A stretch of DNA of 10,143 nt from Actinomycetes bacterium (GTDB lineage: Bacteria > Actinomycetota > Acidimicrobiia > Spongiisociales > UBA5794), in the NCBI GenBank assembly GCA_023336765.1, contig JAMBLL010000313.1, forward strand, positions 1 through 10,143, written 5' to 3'. A program made the position numbers and the translations under genes. Under the pieces are notes generated by a model, which saw only the letters and a program-made list of their open reading frames with translations, did not search any database and was not told the DNA's origin. Numbering within the stretch: the stretch's first letter is position 1; each line of letters starts with the position of its first letter. Shown in pieces: positions 1 through 7,170 of the stretch.

Positions 1-425
1 AGGTTCCAGGGTGGAACGGTCCGGTCTACCTCGATCCGGAAGCGGTGCGACCTCGCGAGATCAAGGGATCTGCACTTCTCAGTCCGTTCGATCCCATCAT
101 GTGGAACCGTGAGCGCGCCGAGCGGATCTTCGGATTTCGGTACCGGATCGAGATCTATGTACCGGAGGATCAGCGGACCTTCGGGTACTACGTGCTGCCG
201 TTCATGCTCGACGGGGAATTGGTCGGTCGGGTTGACCTCAAGGCGGACCGTAAGGCAGGCAGGCTTCTGGTACGATCGGCGTTCATCGAGGAGGGACGGG
301 ACCCGGCGGAAGTGGCCGCAGCTCTCGCTGGTGAACTGCACACGTTCGGTGAATGGATCGGAATGGATGACATTGTGGTCAGCCAGCGAGGGAATCTGGC
401 CGCTCGTTTGTCAGCCAGTATGTGA
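1..425 (+). CDS. YcaQ/AlkZ-family winged-helix DNA glycosylase, C-terminal fragment
   Basis: The gene enters from the left edge, reading in frame from base 3 and ending at TGA 423-425, so about 140 C-terminal residues are visible. The run LLSPFDPIMWNRERAERIFGF, then RIEIYVP, YYVLPF and VDLKADR, is the typical end of the HTH_42 (YcaQ/AlkZ) superfamily. Known members are DNA glycosylases built from tandem winged helices: E. coli YcaQ removes interstrand crosslinks and Streptomyces AlkZ protects against azinomycin B. The catalytic QxQ or QxD motif lies upstream, outside the window, so activity cannot be judged. An ATG at 45 is internal to the conserved reading and is not the real start. The stop is directly adjacent to the stop of the convergent gene at 426. 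Family assignment is confident; the lesion repaired is unknown. Confidence 0.88.
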   Translation, partial: VPGWNGPVYLDPEAVRPREIKGSALLSPFDPIMWNRERAERIFGFRYRIEIYVPEDQRTFGYYVLPFMLDGELVGRVDLKADRKAGRLLVRSAFIEEGRDPAEVAAALAGELHTFGEWIGMDDIVVSQRGNLAARLSASM

Positions 426-1646
426 TCAGCCTAAGTCTGACCCGATAACCGTTGTGTTGTCCGGGATGGGCACGGTGTGCGTGGCACCCGTTCTCCAGTT
501 CACGAAAACGAGGTCGTTCGAATCGAACATGTTGAACTGGAAATACTCTCCGCTCGACGTGAAACCGATCGGCGCAACATGAAGGTCAACCTGCACGATG
601 CGTTTGGCAGCGAGCGCGGGCCCATCGACGAGAATACGCGTCTTGTCGATGGATGCCGAAATCTCGGCTATGAGATCGGTGTCGCGTGAGGTTGTGACCC
701 AGATCTCGCCGGGCGTCCCGGTGACCTGCTGGGGCGTCGCCTCTCCCGAGTAGCGATCCATGATGACCCAGCGCGTGTTGCTGGCGCTGTCATCAGGGGC
801 GATCACAGCGAGAATCGAGGCAGAGCCTGAGACAGCCACGCCGGCATGTATCCACTCTGGCTCGCCCGCAGGGCCAATGGCTACAACGTCGCTGCCGCGA
901 TTGAGGACGAAACCCGAAGAATCCCAGCGCACCAGTCCGACCGCTGTTGTGAAGTGAGTGATGACAGCGACGTTCGTGATCGTTCCGGTGAGGGGGTTGA
1001 CCTTTCCCGTATAGAGGTCCCACTGGCGATCGGAGCTAGGCAGCACCCATGCGATCGCCCCCACCTGCGACGCATGCCAGATCAACGATTCCAGACCGAC
1101 GATGTCTGGAGACCTGCCGACATTCGTTGGATCTCCGAGGTATACGCGCTTGGACTGCGGTGTTGTGACGGTGACAGCGAGTGTCCTTCCCCCACTGTCG
1201 AACGTCGCCTCGATATCGGTGTCCTCATCGACCCCCTCGATCGGAAGGTCATACGCCTTGGGCACTCGGAAGCTCGGGTCCCACAGCAGTGTCTGGAGCG
1301 TGTCGTCGACGATGGCTACGAGCGTAAGCCTGTCAGTCAGGTTCGGCAACGAATCCTCGAGACGGGGCGGCAGGGTGTCAGGCGGTGCGTCGGTGTCCTC
1401 GTCGTTCTGGGCGCCTGAGGCGAATTCCTGGGGTTCGGGTGGTTCAGGGTCGTTGAATTCGAGTGATCCGAACGCGGCAACGGCTCCTACCGCTGTGAGG
1501 ACAGCGACTGCCGACAACGCAAGAGCGACCCATGGCCGGGGCTTTCGCAGTTCTGAGGGGTGGTCGTTGCCGGGTTGTGGAGAGAACGAGTCGTCCGGTG
1601 TGTAGTCGATCGGCCGAACCCTGTCTTGCCTGTCCCCGTCTGTCAT
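426..1646 (-). CDS. Membrane-anchored protein with probable beta-propeller outer domain, unknown function
   Basis: I do not recognise a named family. With the start at 1646 the protein is 406 residues. It has an acidic, proline-containing cytoplasmic tail (1-38), one membrane helix at about 39-60 preceded by RKPRP (basic residues inside, so the C-terminus faces out), a Pro/Glu/Asp-rich spacer (about 65-100) and a roughly 300-residue beta-rich domain. That domain has recurring blade-like stretches such as VAIVDD, GGRTLAVTV, VGLVRWDSSG and LVFVNWRTG, suggesting a WD40/TolB-like propeller. The frame stays open to an ATG at 1742, but I prefer 1646 because TACAAT lies just six bases before it, fitting a leaderless transcript, and because the extra 32 residues look non-coding. 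An intermediate ATG at 1670 is possible. The gene is divergent from the 5-FCL/YbaK fusion and ends stop-to-stop with the glycosylase. A surface or sensing role would be speculation. Confidence 0.8.
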   Translation of the reverse strand: MTDGDRQDRVRPIDYTPDDSFSPQPGNDHPSELRKPRPWVALALSAVAVLTAVGAVAAFGSLEFNDPEPPEPQEFASGAQNDEDTDAPPDTLPPRLEDSLPNLTDRLTLVAIVDDTLQTLLWDPSFRVPKAYDLPIEGVDEDTDIEATFDSGGRTLAVTVTTPQSKRVYLGDPTNVGRSPDIVGLESLIWHASQVGAIAWVLPSSDRQWDLYTGKVNPLTGTITNVAVITHFTTAVGLVRWDSSGFVLNRGSDVVAIGPAGEPEWIHAGVAVSGSASILAVIAPDDSASNTRWVIMDRYSGEATPQQVTGTPGEIWVTTSRDTDLIAEISASIDKTRILVDGPALAAKRIVQVDLHVAPIGFTSSGEYFQFNMFDSNDLVFVNWRTGATHTVPIPDNTTVIGSDLG

Positions 1647-1652
1647 GGGGCA

Positions 1653-1658
1653 ATTGTA
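1653..1658 (-). promoter_or_regulatory. -10 box TACAAT for a leaderless transcript
   Basis: On the minus strand TACAAT is followed by TGCCCC and then ATG at 1646. This puts the likely transcription start on or next to the start codon, the usual arrangement of leaderless actinobacterial genes. No good -35 box is seen at 16-18 bases. The GGAGG at about 14 bases before the ATG is too far away to be a normal Shine-Dalgarno sequence. Confidence 0.5.
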
Positions 1659-1730
1659 CGCCTCCATCGCTGTTTGATTCGCGTGTGGCGTCAGCACGCG
1701 CTCTATGGTCTGGACCTGTAGGAGGTTGCG

Positions 1731-2762
1731 ATGGCCGAGCACGAAGTCCCAGATATCAGCGATCCGAAATCACAGTGGCGCTCATGGGCGAACGGAATCG
1801 ACCGTTCGGGGGCATCCCGAGCGGTGTGTGAGTATCTTGCCGCCTGGCCCCCTCTCCACGGAGTTGTCGCGACGTACCTGCCAATGGGCTCCGAGATATC
1901 TCTGGAGCCCCTTCTGTCTCAGCCCACGATCGCACCTGCCATTCCCCGGATCGAGGAATCCGATGAGATGGCGATGCGTTCCTACGATCCAAATCGCCTC
2001 GTGCACCACCACCTAGGATTCGATGAACCCGATGAGAGTTCCGTCGTTATCGATCCGGACGGCATCGACATTGTGCTTCTCCCCGGCCTCGTGTTCGACA
2101 GGGTTGGTGGGCGCCTCGGCCGGGGGAGGGGCTACTACGATCGGTACGTGGCCTCGTTGCCCAGGTCGACGGCCCGCGTCGGCGTGACGACGGAGGCCGA
2201 CATCGTGGAGGCTGTTCCGATGGATGACCACGACCAACGCGTCGGATGGCTCGCAACGGAGTCTGGCGTCAGGTGGGTGGGGCCCGAAGTGTCTCCGGTC
2301 AACGAACGCTTCATGCGGAGCGCGGTTCGTGCTGGTATCGCGCCGAACATCGAGCGATTCCCTGCAGGCACGCGGACATCGAAGGATGCCGCTGCGGCCG
2401 TGGGGTGTGAACTCGGAGCGATCGCAAAGTCTCTCGTGTTCATGGTGGACGATCAACCGGTACTCGTGATCTGCTCTGGGGACCGAAGGGTCGACGAGGG
2501 AAAACTCGCGTCTGTGTTCGGCGGTACGAGAGCACGTCCGGCAACAAGAGACATGGTTCAGGAGATGACCGGCTACCCGGCAGGGGGCACGCCTGCTGTG
2601 GGTCATGATGAGCCACTTGCAACGGTTGCGGACACCGCACTTGGAAGATATCGCTTCGTATGGTCTGCTGGTGGCACGCTCGATACCGTCTACGAGGTAA
2701 CGCTCGAGCGGCTGATAGCCGCGAGCGGTGCCCGCTGGGCTGATGTCTCAACGGTTGGGTAG
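1731..2762 (+). CDS. Fusion: 5-formyltetrahydrofolate cyclo-ligase + YbaK/EbsC aminoacyl-tRNA deacylase
   Basis: One uninterrupted 343-residue frame with two enzyme domains. Residues about 10-183 are a 5-FCL domain, which in known members uses ATP to convert 5-formyl-THF to 5,10-methenyl-THF. The hallmark is LLPGLVFD followed by GRLGRGRGYYDR (127-138), and the domain ends in WLATESGVRWV. Residues about 187-343 are a YbaK-type domain, a family that hydrolyses mischarged tRNAs such as Cys- or Ala-tRNA(Pro). It shows FPAGTRTSKDAAAAVGC (210-226), the family lysine in IAKSLVF (K233), TGYPAGGTPAVG (280-291) and a final VWSAGGTLDTVYEV. The linker is only a few residues. A strong Shine-Dalgarno (GGAGG, 1721-1725) lies five bases before ATG 1731. 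Both domains keep their motifs, so both are probably active. The exact tRNA substrate cannot be read. The Arg within GRGRG is acceptable, since a basic residue occurs there in other 5-FCLs. Confidence 0.9.
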   Translation: MAEHEVPDISDPKSQWRSWANGIDRSGASRAVCEYLAAWPPLHGVVATYLPMGSEISLEPLLSQPTIAPAIPRIEESDEMAMRSYDPNRLVHHHLGFDEPDESSVVIDPDGIDIVLLPGLVFDRVGGRLGRGRGYYDRYVASLPRSTARVGVTTEADIVEAVPMDDHDQRVGWLATESGVRWVGPEVSPVNERFMRSAVRAGIAPNIERFPAGTRTSKDAAAAVGCELGAIAKSLVFMVDDQPVLVICSGDRRVDEGKLASVFGGTRARPATRDMVQEMTGYPAGGTPAVGHDEPLATVADTALGRYRFVWSAGGTLDTVYEVTLERLIAASGARWADVSTVG

Positions 2763-2789
2763 AGCTGAGGACCGCGCGGATACGAGAGC

Positions 2790-2881
2790 TTTCGTTCTCC
2801 GTTCTCCTCGGACATCCCCAAGAACCTGAGTCCGTTCCCGGTTTCCGACTGTGAACGGAAAACGGAAAACGGAAAACGAAA
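2790..2881. repeat. Long imperfect inverted repeat with 7-bp tandem repeat arm
   Basis: This sits in the 228-base gap between the fusion gene and the isochorismatase gene. The left arm TTTCGTTCTCCGTTCTCC (2790-2807) pairs with 2864-2881 at 16 of 18 positions. The right arm is built from the 7-mer AACGGAA in tandem (2854-2860, 2861-2867, 2868-2874), followed by a decayed copy AACGAAA (2875-2881). Inside the loop, CCGTTC (2832-2837) can pair with GAACGG (2853-2858), or TTTCCG (2842-2847) with CGGAAA (2856-2861). No T-run follows on either strand, so it is not a classical Rho-independent terminator. It may be a REP-like dispersed repeat or a 3' RNA structure. The rest of the gap, to 2990, shows only the ribosome site AGGGG (2981-2985) of the next gene and a weak CTGCC/GGCAG inverted repeat (2940-2961). 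Confidence 0.6.
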
Positions 2882-2990
2882 AACTGCCGATCCCTATCCG
2901 CTAGTCCCCTAAACCGATACGACGCACGAAACGAGTGCCCTGCCGTCCTGAGTTGTGGCAGAATGATCAGGTCGCAACGAAGGGGAACCG

Positions 2991-3551
2991 ATGGCCGATT
3001 GGCAAGGCTCGACCGCATTGATCGTGATTGACGTCCAGCGCGGATTCGATGACGCGCAGCATTGGGGTCGACGCAATAACCCGTCATGCGAGGACAACAT
3101 CGTACGCCTCATGGAGTCGTGGAGAGAGAAGGAGTGGCCGATCGTCTTCGTGAAACACAACTCGGCCACACCAACCTCGCCGCTGGTCCCCGGGTCGCCA
3201 GGAAACGATTTCAAGCCGATGATCACAGGCACCCCGGACCTCCTGGTCGAAAAGCAGGTGCACTCGGCGTTCTATGGTGAACCCGATCTCAGGGCATGGC
3301 TGGATAGACATGGGATCAGCGGTGTCGCGATCACAGGTATCCAGACGAACATGTGTTGTGAAACTACGGCCCGCATGGCATCTGACCTTGGCTACAGGCT
3401 GCAATTCGTCGGAGACGCGACCCATACGTTCGATGTGACCGATCGGACAGGTGCAGTGTTCGCTGCTGAGGAGATCGCCAGGTACACGGCAGCCACGATC
3501 GCAGCTGACTTCGGCCGGGTCGTCGCTACGTCAGACCTCATCGACGACTAG
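2991..3551 (+). CDS. Isochorismatase-family cysteine hydrolase
   Basis: A 186-residue protein, normal length for a single-domain isochorismatase-like hydrolase with a Rossmann-type fold. The expected triad is visible: Asp14 in VIDVQRGF, Lys88 in VEKQVHSAFYG, and Cys122 in GIQTNMCCETTARMASDLGY. The loop has two adjacent cysteines; by alignment with the usual CV pattern, Cys122 should be the nucleophile and Cys123 replaces the common Val. Relatives act on isochorismate, nicotinamide, N-carbamoyl amides and other amides, and the substrate cannot be chosen from sequence alone. AGGGG lies five bases before ATG 2991. The last 21 bases overlap the end of thiQ on the other strand. A salvage or amide-hydrolysis role would suit a housekeeping region, but that is inference. 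Confidence 0.9.
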   Translation: MADWQGSTALIVIDVQRGFDDAQHWGRRNNPSCEDNIVRLMESWREKEWPIVFVKHNSATPTSPLVPGSPGNDFKPMITGTPDLLVEKQVHSAFYGEPDLRAWLDRHGISGVAITGIQTNMCCETTARMASDLGYRLQFVGDATHTFDVTDRTGAVFAAEEIARYTAATIAADFGRVVATSDLIDD

Positions 3552-4502
3552 CTCCCGTACTGCTGACCGGTCGACCGTGATCCGGCTGCTGAGCCCACTA
3601 TCGAGCGGTACGGGTGAATCGATTCTCAGCCGCTCACCGTTCGCTACTTCAACCACGATCTCGTACCGACCGTCTGCGAACACAGATTCAACGATGTGTA
3701 CGCCGATCTCTCCGTTGTCCTTCAATGCGAGCGCTCCGGGGGGCACGGTGATGCCTGGTGCGTCGAACCCGATCGCAGCACCAGTGAGAACATTGCTGTG
3801 ACCGATGAACCGGGCAACGAAGGTCGTTTGTGGGTCATCCCACACCTGCTCGGGCGTTCCTGTGCGTACGATCCGGCCGTGGCGCATGATCGCCAACCGT
3901 TCGGCGAATGCGAACGCTTCGGTGCGGTCATGTGTCACGTACAGCGTCGTTGCGCCAAGTTCAGTGACGATCGTTCGCATCTGCGCGAGCAGGTCCTCGC
4001 GAAGTGCGAGGTCGAGCGAACCCAGGGGTTCGTCGAGCATCACGAGAGAGGGTTCGGGAGCGAGTGTGCGTAGGAGAGCGACGCGTTGGCGCTCTCCACC
4101 TGATAACGAGTCCGGCTTCCTGCTCTCGAACCCTTGCAGACCGGCAAGGTCCAGTAACGCCGACGCCTTTCGTCTGGCCGTGTCCCGGCCCATCCCGATC
4201 ATCGCCAGCCCGTATCCGACATTGTCGATGACGCTCAGATGTGGGAACAGCGCATACTCCTGGAACATCAGGCCCACGGCTCTTCGATGGGGCGGGAGTG
4301 TGGTGACGTCCTTGCCGTCGATTTCCACGGTGCCTGTTTCAAGTGGTTCAAGGCCGGCTACAGCGCGCAGCAGCGTCGACTTCCCGGAACCCGACGGACC
4401 CATGAGGACGAACCGTTCCCCGGAGATGATCGTCAGATCAAGATCGTTCACCGCAAGGTCGTCCTCATATCGCACGCTGACAGAGTCGAGTCGGATGCTC
4501 AT
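3531..4502 (-). CDS. thiQ: Thiamine ABC transporter ATP-binding protein
   Basis: A 323-residue ATPase with a full set of ABC motifs: Walker A GPSGSGKST (35-43), Q-loop Gln81 in MFQEYALFPH, signature LSGGERQ (133-139), Walker B LVMLDEP (153-159) and switch His191 in VTHDRTEA. A C-terminal extension (about 235-320) resembles the regulatory TOBE-like tail of the CysA/PotA/FbpC group and is longer than in E. coli ThiQ. On its own the protein could equally be an iron or spermidine transporter ATPase. The thiamine call comes from the operon (TPP riboswitch, thiN, thiB). The ATG at 4502 overlaps the thiP stop by four bases (ATGA), so translation is probably coupled. It acts at the inner face of the membrane as a dimer driving ThiP. 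The gene ends inside the convergent isochorismatase gene. Confidence 0.88.
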   Translation of the reverse strand: MSIRLDSVSVRYEDDLAVNDLDLTIISGERFVLMGPSGSGKSTLLRAVAGLEPLETGTVEIDGKDVTTLPPHRRAVGLMFQEYALFPHLSVIDNVGYGLAMIGMGRDTARRKASALLDLAGLQGFESRKPDSLSGGERQRVALLRTLAPEPSLVMLDEPLGSLDLALREDLLAQMRTIVTELGATTLYVTHDRTEAFAFAERLAIMRHGRIVRTGTPEQVWDDPQTTFVARFIGHSNVLTGAAIGFDAPGITVPPGALALKDNGEIGVHIVESVFADGRYEIVVEVANGERLRIDSPVPLDSGLSSRITVDRSAVRELVVDEV

Positions 4503-6166
4503 AGTTCGTTACTCGTCCGTGTCCCGATGGTGTCGATCACGAACATGGAGACACCGGTGATGACCATGAGGATCACACTGAGCGCGATGGCAGCACCGAA
4601 GGGTGCAGCACCTGGCTTGCTGAGCAGCTTGAAAATGGCGATCGGTATGGTGGGGAAACTGGGCCTGGTGATGAACGATGTGGCACCGAACTCTCCCATG
4701 GAGATGGCGAACGCGAACGCGGCCGCGACGATGATCGCAGGTGTGATGATCTTGAGGTCGATGGTCCACCATGTCCGCCACGGACTCGCTCCGAGAACCG
4801 CTGCAGCTTCCCTCAGGTTGTGGCGGATCGATCCGAGTGCGGGGGTGGTGGTACGCACAACGAAGGGGATCGCGACAAGCGTGTGAGCGATCGGTATCAG
4901 GATGAGTGATGTCCTCAGATCGATCGGCCACGAGAGTGCGACCAGGAAACCGAAGCCGATTGTGACGGCTGATGTGCCAAGGGGGAGCATCACGAAGAGA
5001 TCGAAGCCACGCGCGACTCGTCTCGATGCGTATGTCAAGGCCGCAGCAGCAAGGCCTCCGATCACGAGTGCGATCGCGAGTGTCATGAACGCCACAGTGA
5101 AAGAGTTCCTGATCGCGTCGACCGGGTTCACGAATGCAGCCGTGATCTCTGGAAGTCGAATGAGGTTCTGGTAGTTCGCGATTCCCGCCCCACCGGCAGG
5201 GTTCGTGAAGGATCGGATGACGAGCAGGAGCAACGGGGTTCCCAGGATCACAAGCATCGACGTGAGCGCCAACGTGACAGCGATACGTTCCTTTCCCTTT
5301 CGTGGGCGGCGTGTGGGTGCCGTTGCGTGTTCGAACTGGACAGCGGTCGTGCGCTGGAACCATCCGTATCCGGCCAGGATGACGCCGACCCCGATCAATT
5401 GGAGGACGGCGAGGGTCGATGCGACGTCGAGACGAAGGAACGCGGTTGTTTGCCGCCAGATCTCCACTTCGATCGTGGTGTGTTTCAGATCGCCAAGAAG
5501 GAGCACAACGCCAAAGGAGGTGAACGAGAACAGGAAGACGAGAGCACTCGTTGATGCGATAACAGGGGCCAGCAACGGCAGCGTGATAGTCCTGAACGTC
5601 GTAAACGCCGATGCCCCGAGAGTACGTGCTGCATCTTCTGTGCGGGGGTCGATGCGCTCCCAGTACGCACCGACGCCGCGAACGACGATGGCGTAGTTGT
5701 AGAAGGCGTGTGCGACAACGATCAGGAACAAGGTCCCTGTCAGATCTGTCCCGATAGCGCCGTTGGGGCCAGCCATGGTGAGGAACGCAGAGCCCACCAC
5801 GAGTGTTGGGAGCACAAACGGAACAAGGGTCGCGGCTCGAAGGGCACGTTTGGCTGGGAAGTCGAAACGTGCGAACGCCCACGCCGCAGGGAACGCCACG
5901 ACGACTGTGACGATCGTCGAGATGAGGGCCTGAATGACCGTGAACCGCGCCGCGGCGAGAAGTACCGGATCCGTCATGACATCACCGACAACGGCCAGGG
6001 AGAAGGAACCATCGGTCGTCAACCCGCGGATGGTTATCGATGCGACGGGGTACGCAAAGAAGTAGAGAAGGAACAGGCTCGGTACACCAATGACCACGAC
6101 AAGCCCGATCCTGCCCACGGGGCTATTTGTCAGGAGCGTGCTATTTCGGTCCACTCTTGGATCCAT
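4499..6166 (-). CDS. thiP: Thiamine ABC transporter permease, two fused permease domains
   Basis: A 555-residue, very hydrophobic protein made of two copies of the BPD_transp_1 permease domain, as in ThiP and FbpB. Each half has its cytoplasmic EAA loop, which contacts the ATPase: EDAARTLGASAFTTFRTITLP (177-197) and REAAAVLGASPWRTWWTIDL (452-471). A basic linker RRPRKGKER (286-294) separates the halves. SMGEFGATSFI near residue 490 is typical of the thiamine/iron group. The start is uncertain. ATG 6166 overlaps the end of thiB by 37 bases and has no clear Shine-Dalgarno sequence; GTG 6154 is an alternative that also keeps the first membrane segment. The gene is flanked by thiB and thiQ and is probably translated by coupling. 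One gene encodes the whole membrane channel. Confidence 0.9.
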   Translation of the reverse strand: MDPRVDRNSTLLTNSPVGRIGLVVVIGVPSLFLLYFFAYPVASITIRGLTTDGSFSLAVVGDVMTDPVLLAAARFTVIQALISTIVTVVVAFPAAWAFARFDFPAKRALRAATLVPFVLPTLVVGSAFLTMAGPNGAIGTDLTGTLFLIVVAHAFYNYAIVVRGVGAYWERIDPRTEDAARTLGASAFTTFRTITLPLLAPVIASTSALVFLFSFTSFGVVLLLGDLKHTTIEVEIWRQTTAFLRLDVASTLAVLQLIGVGVILAGYGWFQRTTAVQFEHATAPTRRPRKGKERIAVTLALTSMLVILGTPLLLLVIRSFTNPAGGAGIANYQNLIRLPEITAAFVNPVDAIRNSFTVAFMTLAIALVIGGLAAAALTYASRRVARGFDLFVMLPLGTSAVTIGFGFLVALSWPIDLRTSLILIPIAHTLVAIPFVVRTTTPALGSIRHNLREAAAVLGASPWRTWWTIDLKIITPAIIVAAAFAFAISMGEFGATSFITRPSFPTIPIAIFKLLSKPGAAPFGAAIALSVILMVITGVSMFVIDTIGTRTSNEL

Positions 6167-7170
6167 CGCTCGCGATTGGCATCGACCGTCTGGGGGTCCA
6201 TGATGGCCGGGGTGTCAGGCAGTACCGTGAACTCGGTGAATACGTCGGGTAGCACCGCATTGTTGTGGACGGGGTAGACGAACATGTTGAGGGGGATGTC
6301 CTCCTGCGTTCGGACGTCGAGCAGGAAGTCGATCACTTCCCTGGCAGCAGCCTCGTTGTCCGTTCCCTTCAACACTCCGGCATATTCGATCTGGCGATAG
6401 CAGCCGTTCGTGAGTGATGCCGACGGCGCGGCGTCGAGTTCGCCGAATAGCACCTCGGCCGCAGGAGACGAGGCGTAGGAGACGACGAGCGGTCTGTCGC
6501 CGCCTGAGAGAGTGAATCGACCAGTGTACGCATCGGTCCAGTCGGGGGAAACGGCGACGCCGTTCGCGAACAGGTCTGTCCAGAACGCCTTCCAGTCATA
6601 GGAGGATCCATCGGGTAGTGCGGCGATCGTTGTGAGCAGGAACGCCAGGCCGGGTGACGAGGTTGCGGGGTCCTGAACAACAAGCATGTCCTTGTAAGTT
6701 GGGTCGATGAGTTGCCTGAGTTTCGACGGCGGATCGATGCCGAGTTCGTCGAACGCAGCTATGTCGTAGTTGACACAGACATCTCCGAAATCGATCGGTG
6801 TGGCCAGATCGTCACGGACGTGGAGGACCTCGTTGACAGAGTCGATGTCGGCGGCGCGATATGCCACGAACAGATCATTGTCGAGGGCCCTTGAGAGGAA
6901 CGTGTTGTCGATTCCGTACATGACGTCAGCGATCGGGTTGTCCTTCGTCAGGATCGCCTGATTGACCATCGTCCCTGCGTCGCCGGCGGTCTGGATCGTG
7001 AGAGTGATCCCGGTTTGCTCGCTGAAGAGGTCGAGGCGCTCCTGGCTGAGGGCGAAGGAGTCGTGGGTGAGCAGCACGACCTCCTTGTTGCTGGGCGACG
7101 AGGAGCATGCTGTTGCGATGAGAGCGATGGTGATCGCAGTCAGCAGTGCGCGAGCGATTGAGTGCTTCAT
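6130..7170 (-). CDS. thiB: Thiamine-binding lipoprotein of ABC transporter (ThiB/TbpA family)
   Basis: A 346-residue extracytoplasmic binding protein. It begins with a lipoprotein signal: a basic start MKHSIAR, a hydrophobic stretch and the lipobox IATAC with Cys22 as the lipid anchor, followed by a Ser-rich spacer. Family signatures of the thiamine-binding group follow: VLLTHDSFA (33-40), TAGDAGTMVNQAILTKDNPIAD (61-82), IDNTFLSRAL, ATPIDFGDVCVNYD (123-136), and DWTDAYTGRF followed by VVSYASSP (229-236), which corresponds to a ligand-binding region in E. coli TbpA. It would capture thiamine, or its phosphates, and deliver it to ThiP/ThiQ. ATG 7170 overlaps the thiN stop by four bases (ATGA). 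The thiamine rather than iron assignment rests on these motifs and on the upstream TPP riboswitch and thiN. Confidence 0.93.
   Translation of the reverse strand: MKHSIARALLTAITIALIATACSSSPSNKEVVLLTHDSFALSQERLDLFSEQTGITLTIQTAGDAGTMVNQAILTKDNPIADVMYGIDNTFLSRALDNDLFVAYRAADIDSVNEVLHVRDDLATPIDFGDVCVNYDIAAFDELGIDPPSKLRQLIDPTYKDMLVVQDPATSSPGLAFLLTTIAALPDGSSYDWKAFWTDLFANGVAVSPDWTDAYTGRFTLSGGDRPLVVSYASSPAAEVLFGELDAAPSASLTNGCYRQIEYAGVLKGTDNEAAAREVIDFLLDVRTQEDIPLNMFVYPVHNNAVLPDVFTEFTVLPDTPAIMDPQTVDANRERWIQEWTEIARS

Noticed and set aside
846..1418. Plus-strand open frame of 190 codons opposite the membrane protein
   Set aside because: The composition is Arg-rich and motif-free, there is no ribosome site, and the opposite strand has a coherent membrane-anchored protein.
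2790..2881. Rho-independent terminator after the fusion gene
   Set aside because: The inverted repeat is long and interrupted, and no T-run follows on either strand, so I list it as a repeat instead.
2440..3087. Minus-strand open frame of 215 codons over the fusion gene's end and the repeat
   Set aside because: It runs across the YbaK domain, the intergenic repeat and the isochorismatase start. Its product is Arg/Ser-rich with no motif, so it is an antisense shadow.
4509..5882. Long minus-strand open frame of 457 codons inside thiP
   Set aside because: It lies in another frame of the well-supported permease gene. Its product is extremely rich in His, Arg and Cys with no domain, which is typical of an off-frame reading of GC-rich membrane-protein DNA.
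3531..7170. Iron(III) rather than thiamine ABC transporter
   Set aside because: The permease and ATPase resemble iron systems, but the binding protein carries the thiamine-group motifs and the operon starts with a TPP riboswitch and thiN.
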